Of a stretch of 64,000 bases of DNA, positions 1-8,834 are shown piece after piece. How positions within the stretch are numbered: position 1 is the first letter of the stretch; each line of letters begins with the position of its first letter. The DNA is from DATAXP01 sp963708675 (GTDB lineage Bacteria > Planctomycetota > Planctomycetia > Pirellulales > PNKZ01). The position numbers and the translations under genes were made by a program. The stretch lies in assembly GCA_963708675.1 (NCBI GenBank), contig CAVPTO010000003.1, positions 4,340,001-4,404,000 of the forward strand. Reading direction: 5' to 3'. A model generated the notes under the pieces. The model was given only the letters and a program-made list of their open reading frames with translations. It was not told where the DNA came from and did not search any database.

Positions 1-20
1 CGCCGACCGAAGAGTCGGCG
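1..20. other. Inverted repeat (hairpin) at the window edge
   Basis: Seven-base arms (cgccgac and gtcggcg) flank a six-base loop. No clear T-run follows, so terminator function is only possible. The element is cut by the window edge and its gene context to the left is unknown. The rest of positions 21-261 shows no gene I can support. Confidence 0.3.
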
Positions 21-261
21 GACCGGCCTTTAAAGCGTGACAACTGCGTAAGAACATCAATCAACAAGAATCTCGTCGTTGCCGATGGCTACACCACCCA
101 ATGCCGAGCCCTCTGCTGACGCGTTTTGCATGACCAAGTTAAATGTTGAACTTCGGTCAGCGCTAACACAACTGCATTAGACTATCCATCATCCGCGACA
201 CCTTGTTTGTGGGCTAGCGGTACACACCGACGGCACATAGAACACGTTCGACGATCTTCCT

Positions 262-675
262 TCAGGAAGCCGGCGACGAGTTCATCGGCACCTGCCGCAA
301 TTCGTGAATCAGGTGGCTCGCTTGGACAATTGACAATTCCTTGGGTTCGGCGATTCCGAAGCGGTCGCCGAGGAGGGCTTGTAAGTCGATTTCCTGCTTC
401 TGGGCAATCGCCATCAAGGCACGCGTCTGGCGTAGCGTTGCGGCGCGCGTCGTCGGAACACCCCCCGCGGCATCTGGGTACCGCGCGACCTGTGCAAGCT
501 CCTCGTCGACCGCGGACTTCGCCAACGAAAACAGCTGCCGAACTCGTCGCTTGAGCCGGGCTGGCTGCCCTATGAAATCTGACGCGAGCTCGACTTCTAA
601 TTGCACGCTCGCTCCTCGCGAGCCAAAGTGTGATTCTCCCTTTTTGCGACTGAACCCAACATTAAGACGTAGCAT
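262..675 (-). CDS. Conserved hypothetical protein, planctomycete small family
   Basis: A 137-residue protein beginning MLRLNVGFSRK. The open frame extends upstream to 1005, but the conserved part starts at this ATG; the upstream sequence is low-complexity Arg/Ser-rich and was excluded. The N-terminal third reads like a beta-rich segment (glycine-serine turns around residues 8-25). The C-terminal 60 residues have a helical pattern (QTRALMAIAQKQ, then LLGDRFGI, then SIVQASHLIHEL). That pattern resembles a short C-terminal helical module found in some single-strand-annealing and phage-associated proteins (recalled from the family, not searched). No catalytic motif is visible, so the function is unknown. 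It lies beside a cluster of decayed transposases, so it may belong to a mobile element. Confidence 0.6.
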   Translation of the reverse strand: MLRLNVGFSRKKGESHFGSRGASVQLEVELASDFIGQPARLKRRVRQLFSLAKSAVDEELAQVARYPDAAGGVPTTRAATLRQTRALMAIAQKQEIDLQALLGDRFGIAEPKELSIVQASHLIHELRQVPMNSSPAS

Positions 676-819
676 GACAGGCCTCGCAATTGCAGTGAAT
701 GTTGAATGAAAGTTGACTTCGGACCTTTGAGGTCCAACAGGCATCAGGGCTTTAGCAGTGCGGTGAAGTATTGACGTCCGTGTTAAGGTCATCGTGTGCA
801 GCTCAAGGAGGGCGAGACG

Positions 820-1180
820 ATGACGATGCGACGTCGGAACAGCGCCAAGAGAGCTTGTTTGTGGCCAGCGAGTCGTTGGCATGTTCAGCTGGGCATCCGT
901 TTTACAAGAAGCTATATGCCTTGTTGGCCGAAGCGGGCTTCGATCGCTGGATCGAAGCGCAGTGCGAAGGCTATTACGAACAGCGCGAGACACGTGGCCA
1001 GTCATCGCTGGCGCCTGGCATGTACCTTCGCACGCTGTTGGTCGACTACTTTAAGGGAATCGATAGCTCGCGCGGCATCGCCTGTCGCTGTGCCGCAGCC
1101 GCTCACTCAGCGAGTTCCTTGGCTACGCCCCACAGCAGCCCGGCGAACACTTGTTCGATCACCATGCGGCGCTACGAAAC
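820..1180 (+). pseudogene. IS1182/IS5-like transposase N-terminal remnant, frameshifted
   Basis: The translation contains the N-terminal signature of IS1182-type (IS5-group) DDE transposases: GHPFYKKLYALLAEAGFD, then LAPGMYLRTLLVDYFKGID and SSRGIA. After about position 1090 the frame changes, and the next frame continues the family pattern with SLSEFLGYAPQ. The catalytic DDE core is missing altogether. Downstream the sequence passes into an unrelated IstB tail. This is a dead fragment, broken by at least one frameshift and by truncation. Confidence 0.7.
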
Positions 1181-1198
1181 CTACCTAACAGTGATGGC

Positions 1199-1357
1199 CA
1201 GCAATTGGCCGCTCGAAGATTGAGCAAGCTGATCGGCGACGTCCCCGGCGCCACGGCGATCCTTGACCGCTTCGTACGCCACGCCGAGATCGTGACGGTC
1301 AACGGCAAGAGCTACCGCTTGCAAAACCAACTTCAGTCATCTGGCGCAGACGCGTAA
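1199..1357 (+). pseudogene. IstB (IS21 helper ATPase) C-terminal remnant
   Basis: The translated segment includes LIGDVPGATAILDRFVRHAE followed by IVTVNGKSYRL. This matches the last part of IstB-type AAA+ helper ATPases of IS21 elements, which typically end with an ILDRLLHHA..I..GxSYRL pattern. Walker motifs and the rest of the protein are absent. It is in the same frame as the second half of the preceding IS1182-like remnant, so two transposons have been joined by recombination or nested insertion and then deleted. Confidence 0.6.
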
Positions 1358-1445
1358 ATAGAGACGCGAGACGCGAACCAATTCTGTTTACAATCTCCAT
1401 TGCGACCTGATACCGGAACTTCGGCAAGGACTTGACGCTCTCTCT

Positions 1446-2519
1446 ATGTCCGTTCGCTTGGCGGTTCTTTGGGGCCATAAGTGGCTGTCGATTGTGGCGG
1501 CGGTCCCGTTGGTGTTGTTGGCGGGAAGCGGGGCGCTACTGACGTTCGAGAATGAGATTGACGAGGCGATCAATCCGCAACTTTGGCGAGTCGCGACTGG
1601 GGGAGAGCGTCGTGCGTGGCAGGAAATCGTTGAGGCGGCACAGCGGCGGCATCCGGACACGCGCGTCGGCGCGATCCGACTGCCGAGGCAGGATGGCCAG
1701 GCCGTCGAGATCGCCATGCGGAACGGCATGCAGGTGTATGTCGATCCGCATGATGCAACGATCTTGGGCGAGCGGCAGCGTGGAGACAATGTCGCGTCGT
1801 CCATTCATCGGTTCCACACGAATCTGCTCATAGGCGAACCTGGGAGCAAAGTGCAAGGGGCCTCGGCCGCGGCGCTCGTCCTGCTTTCGATGAGCGGACT
1901 GGTGTTGTGGTGGCGGCAGAAGATTGCCGTCATTCGATTCCGTGTTTCCGCACGGCGACTGTGCTACGAACTGCACAGTGCCGTGGGTTTATATGACCTC
2001 GTTTTTTGGTTGGTCGCGGGGACGACCGGCACGATGATGACGTTCGAGCATTGGGTCGAGCCGGCGCTGTATCGCGTCGCCGGAAAAATCGAAGAGCCGC
2101 CGAAGTTGCGATCGGCATCGGCTGAGGGACGTTTGCCGCTGTCGATCGACCGCATCATCGAACTGTCGAAGTCCCGATTGCCCGGTGCGATCGTAGCCTT
2201 GGTGTCGTTGCCGAAATCGGAGACAGACCTGTACACGGCTTTCATGAAGTTCCCCGAAGACCGCACACCGGCGGGTCGTAGCCGAGTGTACGTCGACCAG
2301 TTCACCGGCGACGTGCTATGGACGACAAGCACGCGCAGTACTCCATGGGGCAGTTGGATCTGGCATCGCCATCGATCGTGGCACACCGGTGAAGAATGGG
2401 GATGGCCAGGGCGATTGCTAATGGGTGCCGCGTGTGTACTGCTCATCGTGCAGGTTGTGAGCGGCCTCATATGGTGGCAGCGACGACGACTGTTTCGCTC
2501 GACAAGTCCGAGCGAGTGA
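1446..2519 (+). CDS. PepSY-associated TM helix (PiuB-type) membrane protein
   Basis: An intact 357-residue inner-membrane protein of the PepSY-associated transmembrane family, whose members are often linked to iron/siderophore uptake and ferric reduction. Four hydrophobic helices are visible: about residues 13-34, 139-156, 182-200 and 325-345. Family-type histidines are present in WGHKWLS near the N-terminus and IHRFHTNLL near residue 120. The segment between helices 1 and 2 (about residues 45-130) and the large loop between helices 3 and 4 would be periplasmic PepSY-like domains. It stands alone between pseudogenes with no TonB receptor next to it, so the iron link is inferred from the family only. 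An active flavin/haem reductase partner is not visible nearby. Confidence 0.85.
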   Translation: MSVRLAVLWGHKWLSIVAAVPLVLLAGSGALLTFENEIDEAINPQLWRVATGGERRAWQEIVEAAQRRHPDTRVGAIRLPRQDGQAVEIAMRNGMQVYVDPHDATILGERQRGDNVASSIHRFHTNLLIGEPGSKVQGASAAALVLLSMSGLVLWWRQKIAVIRFRVSARRLCYELHSAVGLYDLVFWLVAGTTGTMMTFEHWVEPALYRVAGKIEEPPKLRSASAEGRLPLSIDRIIELSKSRLPGAIVALVSLPKSETDLYTAFMKFPEDRTPAGRSRVYVDQFTGDVLWTTSTRSTPWGSWIWHRHRSWHTGEEWGWPGRLLMGAACVLLIVQVVSGLIWWQRRRLFRSTSPSE

Positions 2520-2999
2520 ACCACGAAGATCGAGCGTGACTTGCATCCGACGCAGCAATCAGATCGACCGCTACTGCGTTGGCCGCCCAGACGTCGGAGC
2601 GTTAGCGCGCGAGGCGCAACGAAATCGACGAGACGCTGCATCGACGGCGGAGCAGGGCACGCCGTTCGTTAGCGCATAGACCTGTTGCCGCTTTGCACCG
2701 ATCAGCAAGAGTTCGTCCGAAGGCCTGGGTCATCACGAAGCGACGCGGTCCGCGCCGCTTCAAAATGTGGCCGATCTTACTGAATTATAAAACTCCGAGT
2801 CTTCACGCAGACAATAACGAGTGGGTGCTCCGCCGATTTCTATCGGATAAATAATCTGCCCTCTAAGACTCTGACGCAAAAACGTCAAAAATTTAGATTG
2901 GCCGTATCGGTTCGATGAAAGCACCAGCAATTCTGTTTGATGACGGAACGCCCGGCAAACCTCGACACCATCGCAGCGAATCGGCTCGACTCGCGTCAA
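2520..2999. other. Intergenic, no supported gene
   Basis: No reading frame here resembles a known family. A 79-codon minus-strand frame (2760-2999) ends close to where the MATE remnant fades out. It could be the very decayed downstream part of that gene, but I cannot align it convincingly. Confidence 0.4.
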
Positions 3000-3590
3000 T
3001 CACGATCGCCACCTGCGCGGCGATGGCGGCACCGGCAACGACCCAAAGGCCGAACGGGCCACACGCCAAAAGCCATCATTGAATCGAGGACAGTGTTCAC
3101 GACCGCAGCGTCGACGTTGGCCCACATGATCGTGTCCGTCTTGCCGCGTCCGCTGAGGAAGCAACTGGGCGCTGCTACCCTCAGTAGCGGGGCGCTGCCC
3201 AGGCACAACACCCAGAAATAAGACGATTCGAGTTGCTGCACGACCAGATCGTGGCCGATCGACGCGAAGATCGTCTCGGATGACGGCCCGAGCAGTGCGA
3301 GCAGCAATCCTGCGCCCTACGAAAAGTACGCGCCTTGCCACACGGCGCCCCCGACGCGATCAAAACGTTCGGCCCCGTGAGACTGGGCGATAAACGCGTT
3401 GACGTACGTCGCCACGCCGTATGCAACGCTAGTGATCGTCCAGTGCTGCATGGTTGCTGGCAACGCGGCCGCCATGGTATCGGTCGTGTACCACGTAAAG
3501 AGAATCCGATCGATGACGTACGTCAACGACAATTACCCGGAGGTGATCATCAGCCGCGCCGCGACGCGCCACAGCTGCCGGCGTCATGAT
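3000..3590 (-). pseudogene. MATE-family efflux transporter remnant
   Basis: Reading leftward, one frame gives LSLTYVIDRILFTWYTTDTM, MAAALPATMQHW and ATYVNAFIAQSHGAERFDRV. These are strong matches to the first helices of planctomycete MATE (NorM-like) drug/Na+ antiporters. Around 3300 the match moves to another frame (LGPSSETIFASIGHD, FLSGRGKTDTIMW, AAVVNTVLDSMMAFGVW). An in-frame stop lies at 3533-3535, just upstream of the conserved start of the match. After about 3000 nothing recognisable remains, so roughly half of the 12-helix protein is missing. It is therefore a frameshifted and truncated gene that cannot make a transporter. Confidence 0.75.
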
Positions 3591-3710
3591 GCACGAGCTC
3601 GGTCGAAGGCTACGCTGCTGGCCATCGATCATGGGTCGTACCATGATCTCACTTCTTTCAATGGTTGGCCGTAGTGCGTGATTTCACGCCGATCTTCTCA
3701 TTGTTAGCCA

Positions 3711-4342
3711 GTGCCGCGGGAGCTGGGAACGCTCAAGCTGTCCTTTTCACGCGACTTGCAATGGATCTCGGTCTCAAGTGTCGTTGCCCCGCGGGGTTAT
3801 GAAACCCGCGGGGCAACGGCAGGGCAATCGCACGTTGGCATGATCTTCCTGGCGTTGACCGCGACGATCTGCGGAGCCCGGGGTTGGGCCGACGTGGAAC
3901 GCTTCGCCAAGAGCAAACGCGCATGGTTCCGTCGCTTCCTCCGTTTGAGCCACGGCATTCCCAGCCACGACACGTTCGGCCGCATCTTTGCAGTCCTCGA
4001 CACTGGTGAATTCTTGACCGCCATGCATGCATGGGTCGACGCCTTCGCCGGCTCGCTACGAGGCCAGGGGATCGCCAGCGACGGAAAGACTTACGCGGCT
4101 CGTTCGATTCCGTGGCCGGCAAGTCGGCGCTGCATACCATTACGGCGTTCGCTTGCGACACGCGGTTGTGTCTGCGGCAGATGCCGGTCGACGAGAAGAG
4201 CAACGAGATTCCCGCCCCACCGGAGTTGTTGAAGCTGATGGAACTCAGCGGCACTGCCGTGACGCTCGATGCCATGCATTGCCAGATCGACACGGCACTC
4301 GCCATCCTCGCGGCCGAACCCGACTACACCCGTAATTACTGA
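3711..4342 (+). pseudogene. ISAs1-family transposase, frameshifted and truncated
   Basis: The first frame contains MIFLALTATICGARGWADVE, then FRRFLRLSHGIPSHDTFGRI and QGIASDGKT. This is the typical ISAs1 (H-repeat-associated) N-terminal and first catalytic region, with the Asp of DGKT as the first acidic residue. At about 4100 a one-base shift moves the match to another frame: SFDSVAGKSALHTITAF, LRQMPVDEKSNEIPA, then LDAMHCQ, which holds the second Asp. The frame stops after NY at 4342, and the conserved C-terminal third with the last acidic residue is missing. Not functional. A second, separate ISAs1 N-terminal fragment lies at 8428. Confidence 0.8.
3782..3818. repeat. Perfect 14-bp-arm inverted repeat inside the ISAs1 remnant
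   Basis: Arms cgttgccccgcggg (3782-3795) and its exact reverse complement (3805-3818) flank a nine-base loop. This is far stronger than expected by chance in this local composition. It sits just upstream of the conserved transposase start, where insertion sequences sometimes carry hairpins that block read-through expression. It could equally be the end of another small element. No T-run follows on the plus strand. Confidence 0.6.
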
Positions 4343-4537
4343 GCCAATACATCATCATCTCATAGATGTGGAGTACAATGCTGCAGTGTCGCATTAATAA
4401 ATAATTCCTGCTTGGCAACTTGCATTGAGCCTCGGGCGGCATTAAAGAGATAGCAGAGCACGATGCTCTCGGCGGCGGCGACAAACGTTCGCTTCTGCTG
4501 TTGACTGAAATAAACGCAATCACGGAAAGGGATTTCC

Positions 4538-4972
4538 ATGTCTGATGCGAATGCTCCGGCTACTCGGCCCTACTTCCTCAAGGAAGCCGATTTCGAGGCG
4601 CTTTCCGACGAAGTCAAGTTGGTCGTCAACGAGTTCATAACACCTACCTATCTCGAATTGGTGCTGGCAGAGGATGACCCGCTCCTAAAATCAGTGGGTG
4701 TGAGCCTCGTCTTTCTCGCGTGGATCGAGATTTTCCAGCAGTTCGAGTTACGCGAACAGATGCCACTTTCGCAGTTGCCGAACATTCCAGCGGAGCGTGA
4801 TCGCGACATTGCGATTGACCGCCATCTACGCCTTATCGGGTCGAAACTCAAAGTGCAAAACTTCCTGAGCCGGCTGCGTGAACTCCGAAAGCGATCGTGG
4901 CCCTCGTTGAATCAAACCCCCATTTTGGACTCACTCGAGGAGGGCGATTTTGGAAAAACGGAAAAGTGTTGA
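4538..4972 (+). CDS. Hypothetical protein, first gene of a four-gene operon
   Basis: A 144-residue soluble acidic protein with an ATG start preceded by a good ribosome site (ggaaaggga). It has no recognised domain. Residues 15-80 look mostly helical and hydrophobic-patterned (SVGVSLVFLAWIEIFQQFEL), followed by a charged helix (LSRLRELRKRSW). Its last codons overlap the start of the next gene, which is typical of translational coupling. The four genes 4538-7700 run in the same direction with tiny gaps. Helix-rich non-membrane proteins in such a block between transposon remnants are common in mobile elements. Function unknown. Confidence 0.6.
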   Translation: MSDANAPATRPYFLKEADFEALSDEVKLVVNEFITPTYLELVLAEDDPLLKSVGVSLVFLAWIEIFQQFELREQMPLSQLPNIPAERDRDIAIDRHLRLIGSKLKVQNFLSRLRELRKRSWPSLNQTPILDSLEEGDFGKTEKC

Positions 4973-5711
4973 CCAACGGCTTGCCCGAATCGAAGCCTTC
5001 TTCGCACGCCACCGCCAGTCGCTCGCAGAACAGGGCTCGGTGGTACCGACGTACCGCGTGCGCAAAGGCGAGCGGCTTGGACCTTATTACAAGTTGGTGG
5101 TGCGTGACGATCAGCGTCGGCAGCGCTCGGTTTATCTGGGCCGTGATGAGGAAATATTTCGGTCTGTCCAGCAGCGGCTGTCCGAGTTACGGGCGCCCTA
5201 CGATAGGCGGCGTCTCTATCAGCGCATCATTGCGCAGCTGCGAAAGGGGCGTCGTGACGCAAACCAAGAGTTCGATCGCGAGTTATCGAAGGTGGGACTC
5301 TATCGGAAGGGGAATGAAATTCGGGGTTGGTCAAAGACCTCCAAGATTCCGTCGAGGAAATCGCTAACCACCGACTCGCCTGCAAACCCTTTTAAGGATG
5401 AAAGGAAAGACGATCAGCATGATGCAAAACACCAACACGCCGGCGGCGCCAGACCGCCGATATCTTTGGGGCCCATTATGGCGCGTGCGCATTGCCTTGG
5501 AGCTGCCGAGCGGACTTCCCGGGCGCCAACGGAACCAGGATCCTCTGATACTGCGGTACCACCGGTTTCGACAGCTGCTTGGCGAAGAGATCACGGTCGA
5601 CGAAGAGGAACGATGTCAATATCGGACCTTTTACGCCGCGGAGCAGTTGAACGAAGAGGTCGTGCGCACCAACCAGATAAAGCTTGCCCTTCTGGCGCGT
5701 CTTCCGCGTGA
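4950..5711 (+). CDS. Hypothetical DNA-element protein; 3' part of frame doubtful
   Basis: Starts with TTG, chosen because gaggaggg lies about seven bases upstream and the start overlaps the previous gene. The N-terminal ~145 residues look real: a charged helix (QRLARIEAFFARHRQSL), then a short beta unit GPYYKLVVRDDQRRQRSVYL. This unit resembles the GPYY..R..GK..Y.YL pattern of small mobile-element proteins (DUF6788-like). Beyond about position 5393 the frame overlaps the next gene by roughly 300 bases and becomes Arg/Ser/Ala-rich out-of-frame sequence. Stops in another frame at 5393-5395 and 5399-5401 sit exactly where the gene should end. A one-base indel near the 3' end is therefore likely, and the natural product is probably about 148 residues. 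Confidence 0.55.
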   Translation: MEKRKSVDQRLARIEAFFARHRQSLAEQGSVVPTYRVRKGERLGPYYKLVVRDDQRRQRSVYLGRDEEIFRSVQQRLSELRAPYDRRRLYQRIIAQLRKGRRDANQEFDRELSKVGLYRKGNEIRGWSKTSKIPSRKSLTTDSPANPFKDERKDDQHDAKHQHAGGARPPISLGPIMARAHCLGAAERTSRAPTEPGSSDTAVPPVSTAAWRRDHGRRRGTMSISDLLRRGAVERRGRAHQPDKACPSGASSA

Positions 5712-6474
5712 CGAAATCGCTCAACGTGTTGCCGTCCACCCAGAGGTCCTTGATCTCTGGCAAAGTTTATTCTTCGACATTGAGGGGACGCACAACGCCT
5801 CGGACTGGCTGTACGCCTACGTCGTTGCGCCGGTGATCACGGCCGGTGAACTCGAGCTCGCCACGCACATGAAAGCCGCGATCGGAGGAGGTCCTATTGT
5901 TGGTCGAGCGATCCTTGACATGATCGCCATGATCCCGGGGACGGACGCTGAGCGCGAGGCTCATCGCCAGCTGAAGCTCTATCTCAAGGGCGAGGCGGCG
6001 CTCGACTATCCCCTCAGCGACAACACGGCCCTCAAACTGGTCAGAGTTACATGTAACGAAAAAGCTCGCAGCGAGCGGCTGAGGTTCGATCGTGAAAAGC
6101 TTGAAGTCCGTCGCGCTGAGGTGCAGCGCCGAGATGATCGTGTGGCGCAGAGGCACGCCGCTCGACGTCAAGCGGCGGACCGGAAAGCATACGCCGCCGC
6201 AAGCAAGCGGCAAGCTATCCATGACCGTCTGCGCAATGAACAGATGGCCCGGGCTCAGCGCATCGCGGCCTCACCGTTGTCTGCGTTGACGTGGAGCGTC
6301 AAGAGCGAACGCCCACCGGAGAAGAGAAGTCCCACCAACATTTTGATGCCGAGCAGTCCGCCAGCGTACTCATCGGCAACAGGCTGCTCAGAACCTACAG
6401 GCTCGTCTTTATCGATGACGAAGTCTTTGTTCAAGGCCGATGAAGTTCAGCGGTTCGCAAGTTTCTGCACGTAA
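5419..6474 (+). CDS. Hypothetical HTH-like protein, third gene of the operon
   Basis: I chose the ATG at 5419 (aaagga upstream) rather than 5398. About 351 residues. The N-terminal half contains RDEIAQRVAVHPEVLDLWQS followed by LFFDI. This looks like a helix-turn-helix of the type seen in proteins encoded near phage terminase or mobile-element genes, where a protein 'IAxRLGVxPEVVxxYExLFF' motif recurs (my recollection). Residues ~215-300 form a long, very basic coiled-coil-like helix (REKLEVRRAEVQRRDDRVAQ). From about 6325 the frame looks unnatural, whereas another frame reads ASVLIGNRLLRTYRLVFIDD and stops at 6411. A frameshift near the 3' end is therefore probable. DNA binding is inference only. 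Confidence 0.55.
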   Translation: MMQNTNTPAAPDRRYLWGPLWRVRIALELPSGLPGRQRNQDPLILRYHRFRQLLGEEITVDEEERCQYRTFYAAEQLNEEVVRTNQIKLALLARLPRDEIAQRVAVHPEVLDLWQSLFFDIEGTHNASDWLYAYVVAPVITAGELELATHMKAAIGGGPIVGRAILDMIAMIPGTDAEREAHRQLKLYLKGEAALDYPLSDNTALKLVRVTCNEKARSERLRFDREKLEVRRAEVQRRDDRVAQRHAARRQAADRKAYAAASKRQAIHDRLRNEQMARAQRIAASPLSALTWSVKSERPPEKRSPTNILMPSSPPAYSSATGCSEPTGSSLSMTKSLFKADEVQRFASFCT

Positions 6475-6497
6475 CGTAATCGCCGAAGGGAATCTTT

Positions 6498-7700
6498 ATG
6501 GAACAGATCGGTGCCATTTACGAAGCGATTGCCGAGCTCGGCAAGCCGGTCACACTTCCCGATCTATGGATAAACATCCAGGCTCATGGAGCTTTCGTTG
6601 ACCTCCGCGAAGCCGTACCGGTGCTTCTTGAACGACTTCAGGAACGGTTCGAGCTTGCCGAGCTCGAATCGGCCCGCGTGGTGGTCGTCGGTGATGGCGG
6701 ACAGCCCCTCCTGGCGCCACAGTTAGCGCAGTGCGGGCCTATCACCTTCGTCGCCCGAAAATGCCGCATGGAAGCTCCTTTCGATCTCATCGTGAATGGC
6801 CAGGGGCTTCAACAACCCGCGTGGAAGTCCGTGCTCGAGGACTACCGAACCGACAAGCTCAAAAACTCTGGGCTCGAGGTGCTTGTCGTAAACAGCATGG
6901 AGGCGATGGCAATCTTTTGGTCGTTGCGTATTGCGGCGATGCCAGCGGAAGGGCTCGATACGTTGGAAGCACTCGACGTCAAAGAATTATTCGAGCGCTT
7001 AGGGCATGGACGTGAACCGAGCACGCGCATACAGAAGGAGTGTGCCCGGTATGACGGCGAACCACAGCCGCGGAGGCTCGTTCTGGTTGATTTGAACTTC
7101 CCCTTGTTGACGCCGGAGCGGTCGCCGGAGATCGACAAGGTTCACGAATACTTCCTGATGATCCTTAAGCATTTGCGGCCCGACGTTACGGACTTCGCGA
7201 TTTGGCAGCTATCCGGGGAAGACGTTGAGAAGCTGAAGTTTCTGCTCAAGGCCAAAGCCACCGTGGACGTCGTTCAGACGCTAAGCGACAGTCTTGAAGA
7301 TTGTCTCGCGCTGGTGCCGTCACCTTCGTCATCTCCTGAAAATGCCGTTAGCGATGCCGATGTTCGGGTTCTTCATAAAGGACTAAGCAAGAAGCCAACT
7401 CACAAAGAAAGGCGTGAGCAAGAACGCAAAGAGTTCCAAAAGCAAATGGATCAAGCATACGATTTGCTCGCAGAGCAGGCGGCAAGTTGCGCCGATCCTA
7501 TCGAGCGCATCATCGCACACCACACCGCACGTTCATCGAAGCGCCTGGTTAAGTTCTCGATGGGGGTGGAGGAAACCGCAGGAAACCTTTACCTCATGAA
7601 TGGTGACGAGCTCAAGAGATACAACATGCTCCAACAACAAACCGCAAAGGAGTTCAACACATTGTTAGCGCTCTTGAAGGCGCGGAAGGGCGCCGCATGA
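6498..7700 (+). CDS. Hypothetical 400-residue protein, last gene of the operon
   Basis: Intact frame with ATG and a good ribosome site (gaaggga). No family was recognised. The N-terminal 70 residues look like a winged-helix or helical module (IGAIYEAIAELGKPVTLPDL). The middle contains alpha/beta-like alternation (LEVLVVNSMEAMAIFWSLRI; PRRLVLVDLNFPLL) that could be a Rossmann-like fold without a nucleotide motif. Residues ~300-345 are strongly charged (KPTHKERREQERKEFQKQ), probably a coiled coil, followed by a helical tail. No signal peptide or membrane segment. As the last gene of the four-gene unit it probably acts with the three upstream proteins. It is the only one of the later three without frameshift signs. 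Confidence 0.6.
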   Translation: MEQIGAIYEAIAELGKPVTLPDLWINIQAHGAFVDLREAVPVLLERLQERFELAELESARVVVVGDGGQPLLAPQLAQCGPITFVARKCRMEAPFDLIVNGQGLQQPAWKSVLEDYRTDKLKNSGLEVLVVNSMEAMAIFWSLRIAAMPAEGLDTLEALDVKELFERLGHGREPSTRIQKECARYDGEPQPRRLVLVDLNFPLLTPERSPEIDKVHEYFLMILKHLRPDVTDFAIWQLSGEDVEKLKFLLKAKATVDVVQTLSDSLEDCLALVPSPSSSPENAVSDADVRVLHKGLSKKPTHKERREQERKEFQKQMDQAYDLLAEQAASCADPIERIIAHHTARSSKRLVKFSMGVEETAGNLYLMNGDELKRYNMLQQQTAKEFNTLLALLKARKGAA

Positions 7701-8427
7701 AGGAGGCGAGACGGTCGGGGGCGTTGTAGTACCGTGCGGAGTTCTTTGACAATTCGGGGTCGTGAGCAGAGCGGGCTCTGAGGAGCTAAACCTTCGCGAC
7801 CGTAATCGGTGGCAGTCCATCAGTGCGTAACCGCTCCTCGTCGCGACAGCGAAGTCATCACCCGCTACTCCGATCTGAAGCTGGGACTTCCGCCGAACGA
7901 CGAGGTCGCAACGATTACATGCTCGACCTCTCGTCGGCATTTGATCGGGAGGTCCGGCTCGTACCATCTGGAAGCTTGCGCGTCACGCCGAAATGGGCGC
8001 CGGGTCGCAGCCTGATGCCTGTGTCGTCGATCGAAGAAACGACAGCAGCTGAGTGCGATCACGTGCTCACGTAATCGAACCTTTGCTCGACCACGCGGTG
8101 ACACGCTACGTGCCCAACCGTTCGATCTATGATCGCGGTGCTGACAGCGATCCGCTGCGCGAGCGTCTGCGGCCACGGGACATCGACTCATCTGTCCTCA
8201 TTGCCGAACACGCGTGCGGCCGGCCACGCAAGACGGTAGCGCTCCGCGGCGCCTCGCGCGACGACGGTTCGTAACAATGGCACTGTCCAAGCCAACCCCA
8301 CGTCGGCCGGCAACGTCATGATTAACAGCGGCAGGAGGACTGCAAAGTCGCGATTGGCGAACTTTGTGTTGGTTGGTTTCTTAGAGGGAGCGGTTCAGGG
8401 TGGCTTCTTTGTTGGAAGGAGCCTGTC
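7701..8427. other. Intergenic region with only transposon debris
   Basis: No intact gene is visible. Apart from a possible IS5-type fragment near 8100-8270, I see no coherent coding or RNA structure. The ISAs1 fragment begins at 8428. Confidence 0.5.
8104..8272 (+). pseudogene. Possible IS5-family transposase fragment
   Basis: The translation SIYDRGADSDPLRERLRPRD followed later by ACGRPRKTVALRG resembles the 'ADKAYDSDPLRERLAxRGI..RPP.QDGRxLRR' stretch near the second catalytic region of IS5 (IS427/IS1031) transposases. Only about 55 codons match and many consensus residues are substituted. This is old debris at best. Confidence 0.35.
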
Positions 8428-8718
8428 ATGGTTGCGGCAGCAGTGCAGTCGTTGGGAGAGGGTTTCGCGGAGGTGTCCGATCCGCGTGACCCGCGTGGGG
8501 TGCGTCATCCGATTCAGGCATTGGTGACGCTGGTATTTTTGGGAATGCTGGGTCAACTGCATGAGATGGCCGTGGTGGTGTTCTGGGCGATGGCGCATTG
8601 AGATGAGTTGGCCGCGGCGTTGGGTTCAGACCAAGATCATCCGCCGGATGCCACAACGATCAGCCGAGTCTTAGCCGGTTGTTCGTTCGCCGACTGCTGG
8701 CCGTCTCGAGGTGTTGTC
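8428..8718 (+). pseudogene. ISAs1-family transposase N-terminal fragment with stop
   Basis: From ATG 8428 the frame reads EVSDPRDPRGVRHPIQALVT, then LVFLGMLGQLHEMAVVVFWA. This is the DDE_Tnp_1-associated N-terminal domain of ISAs1 transposases. A TGA interrupts it at 8599-8601, after which the same frame resumes the family pattern (DHPPDATTISRVLAGCSFAD) until about 8715. The entire catalytic domain is missing. It differs from the ISAs1 copy at 3711, so at least two ISAs1-type elements have decayed here. Confidence 0.75.
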
Positions 8719-8834
8719 TAGACCTTACGCATGCGTGCCTAGATGATTGGCGTAACGCGTTTAGGCATTTCTTCTAGCGAGGTGAACGCACTTGCCAACG
8801 GGCGGGCGCTGGCGCGGTTCAGAATTAGACGACG

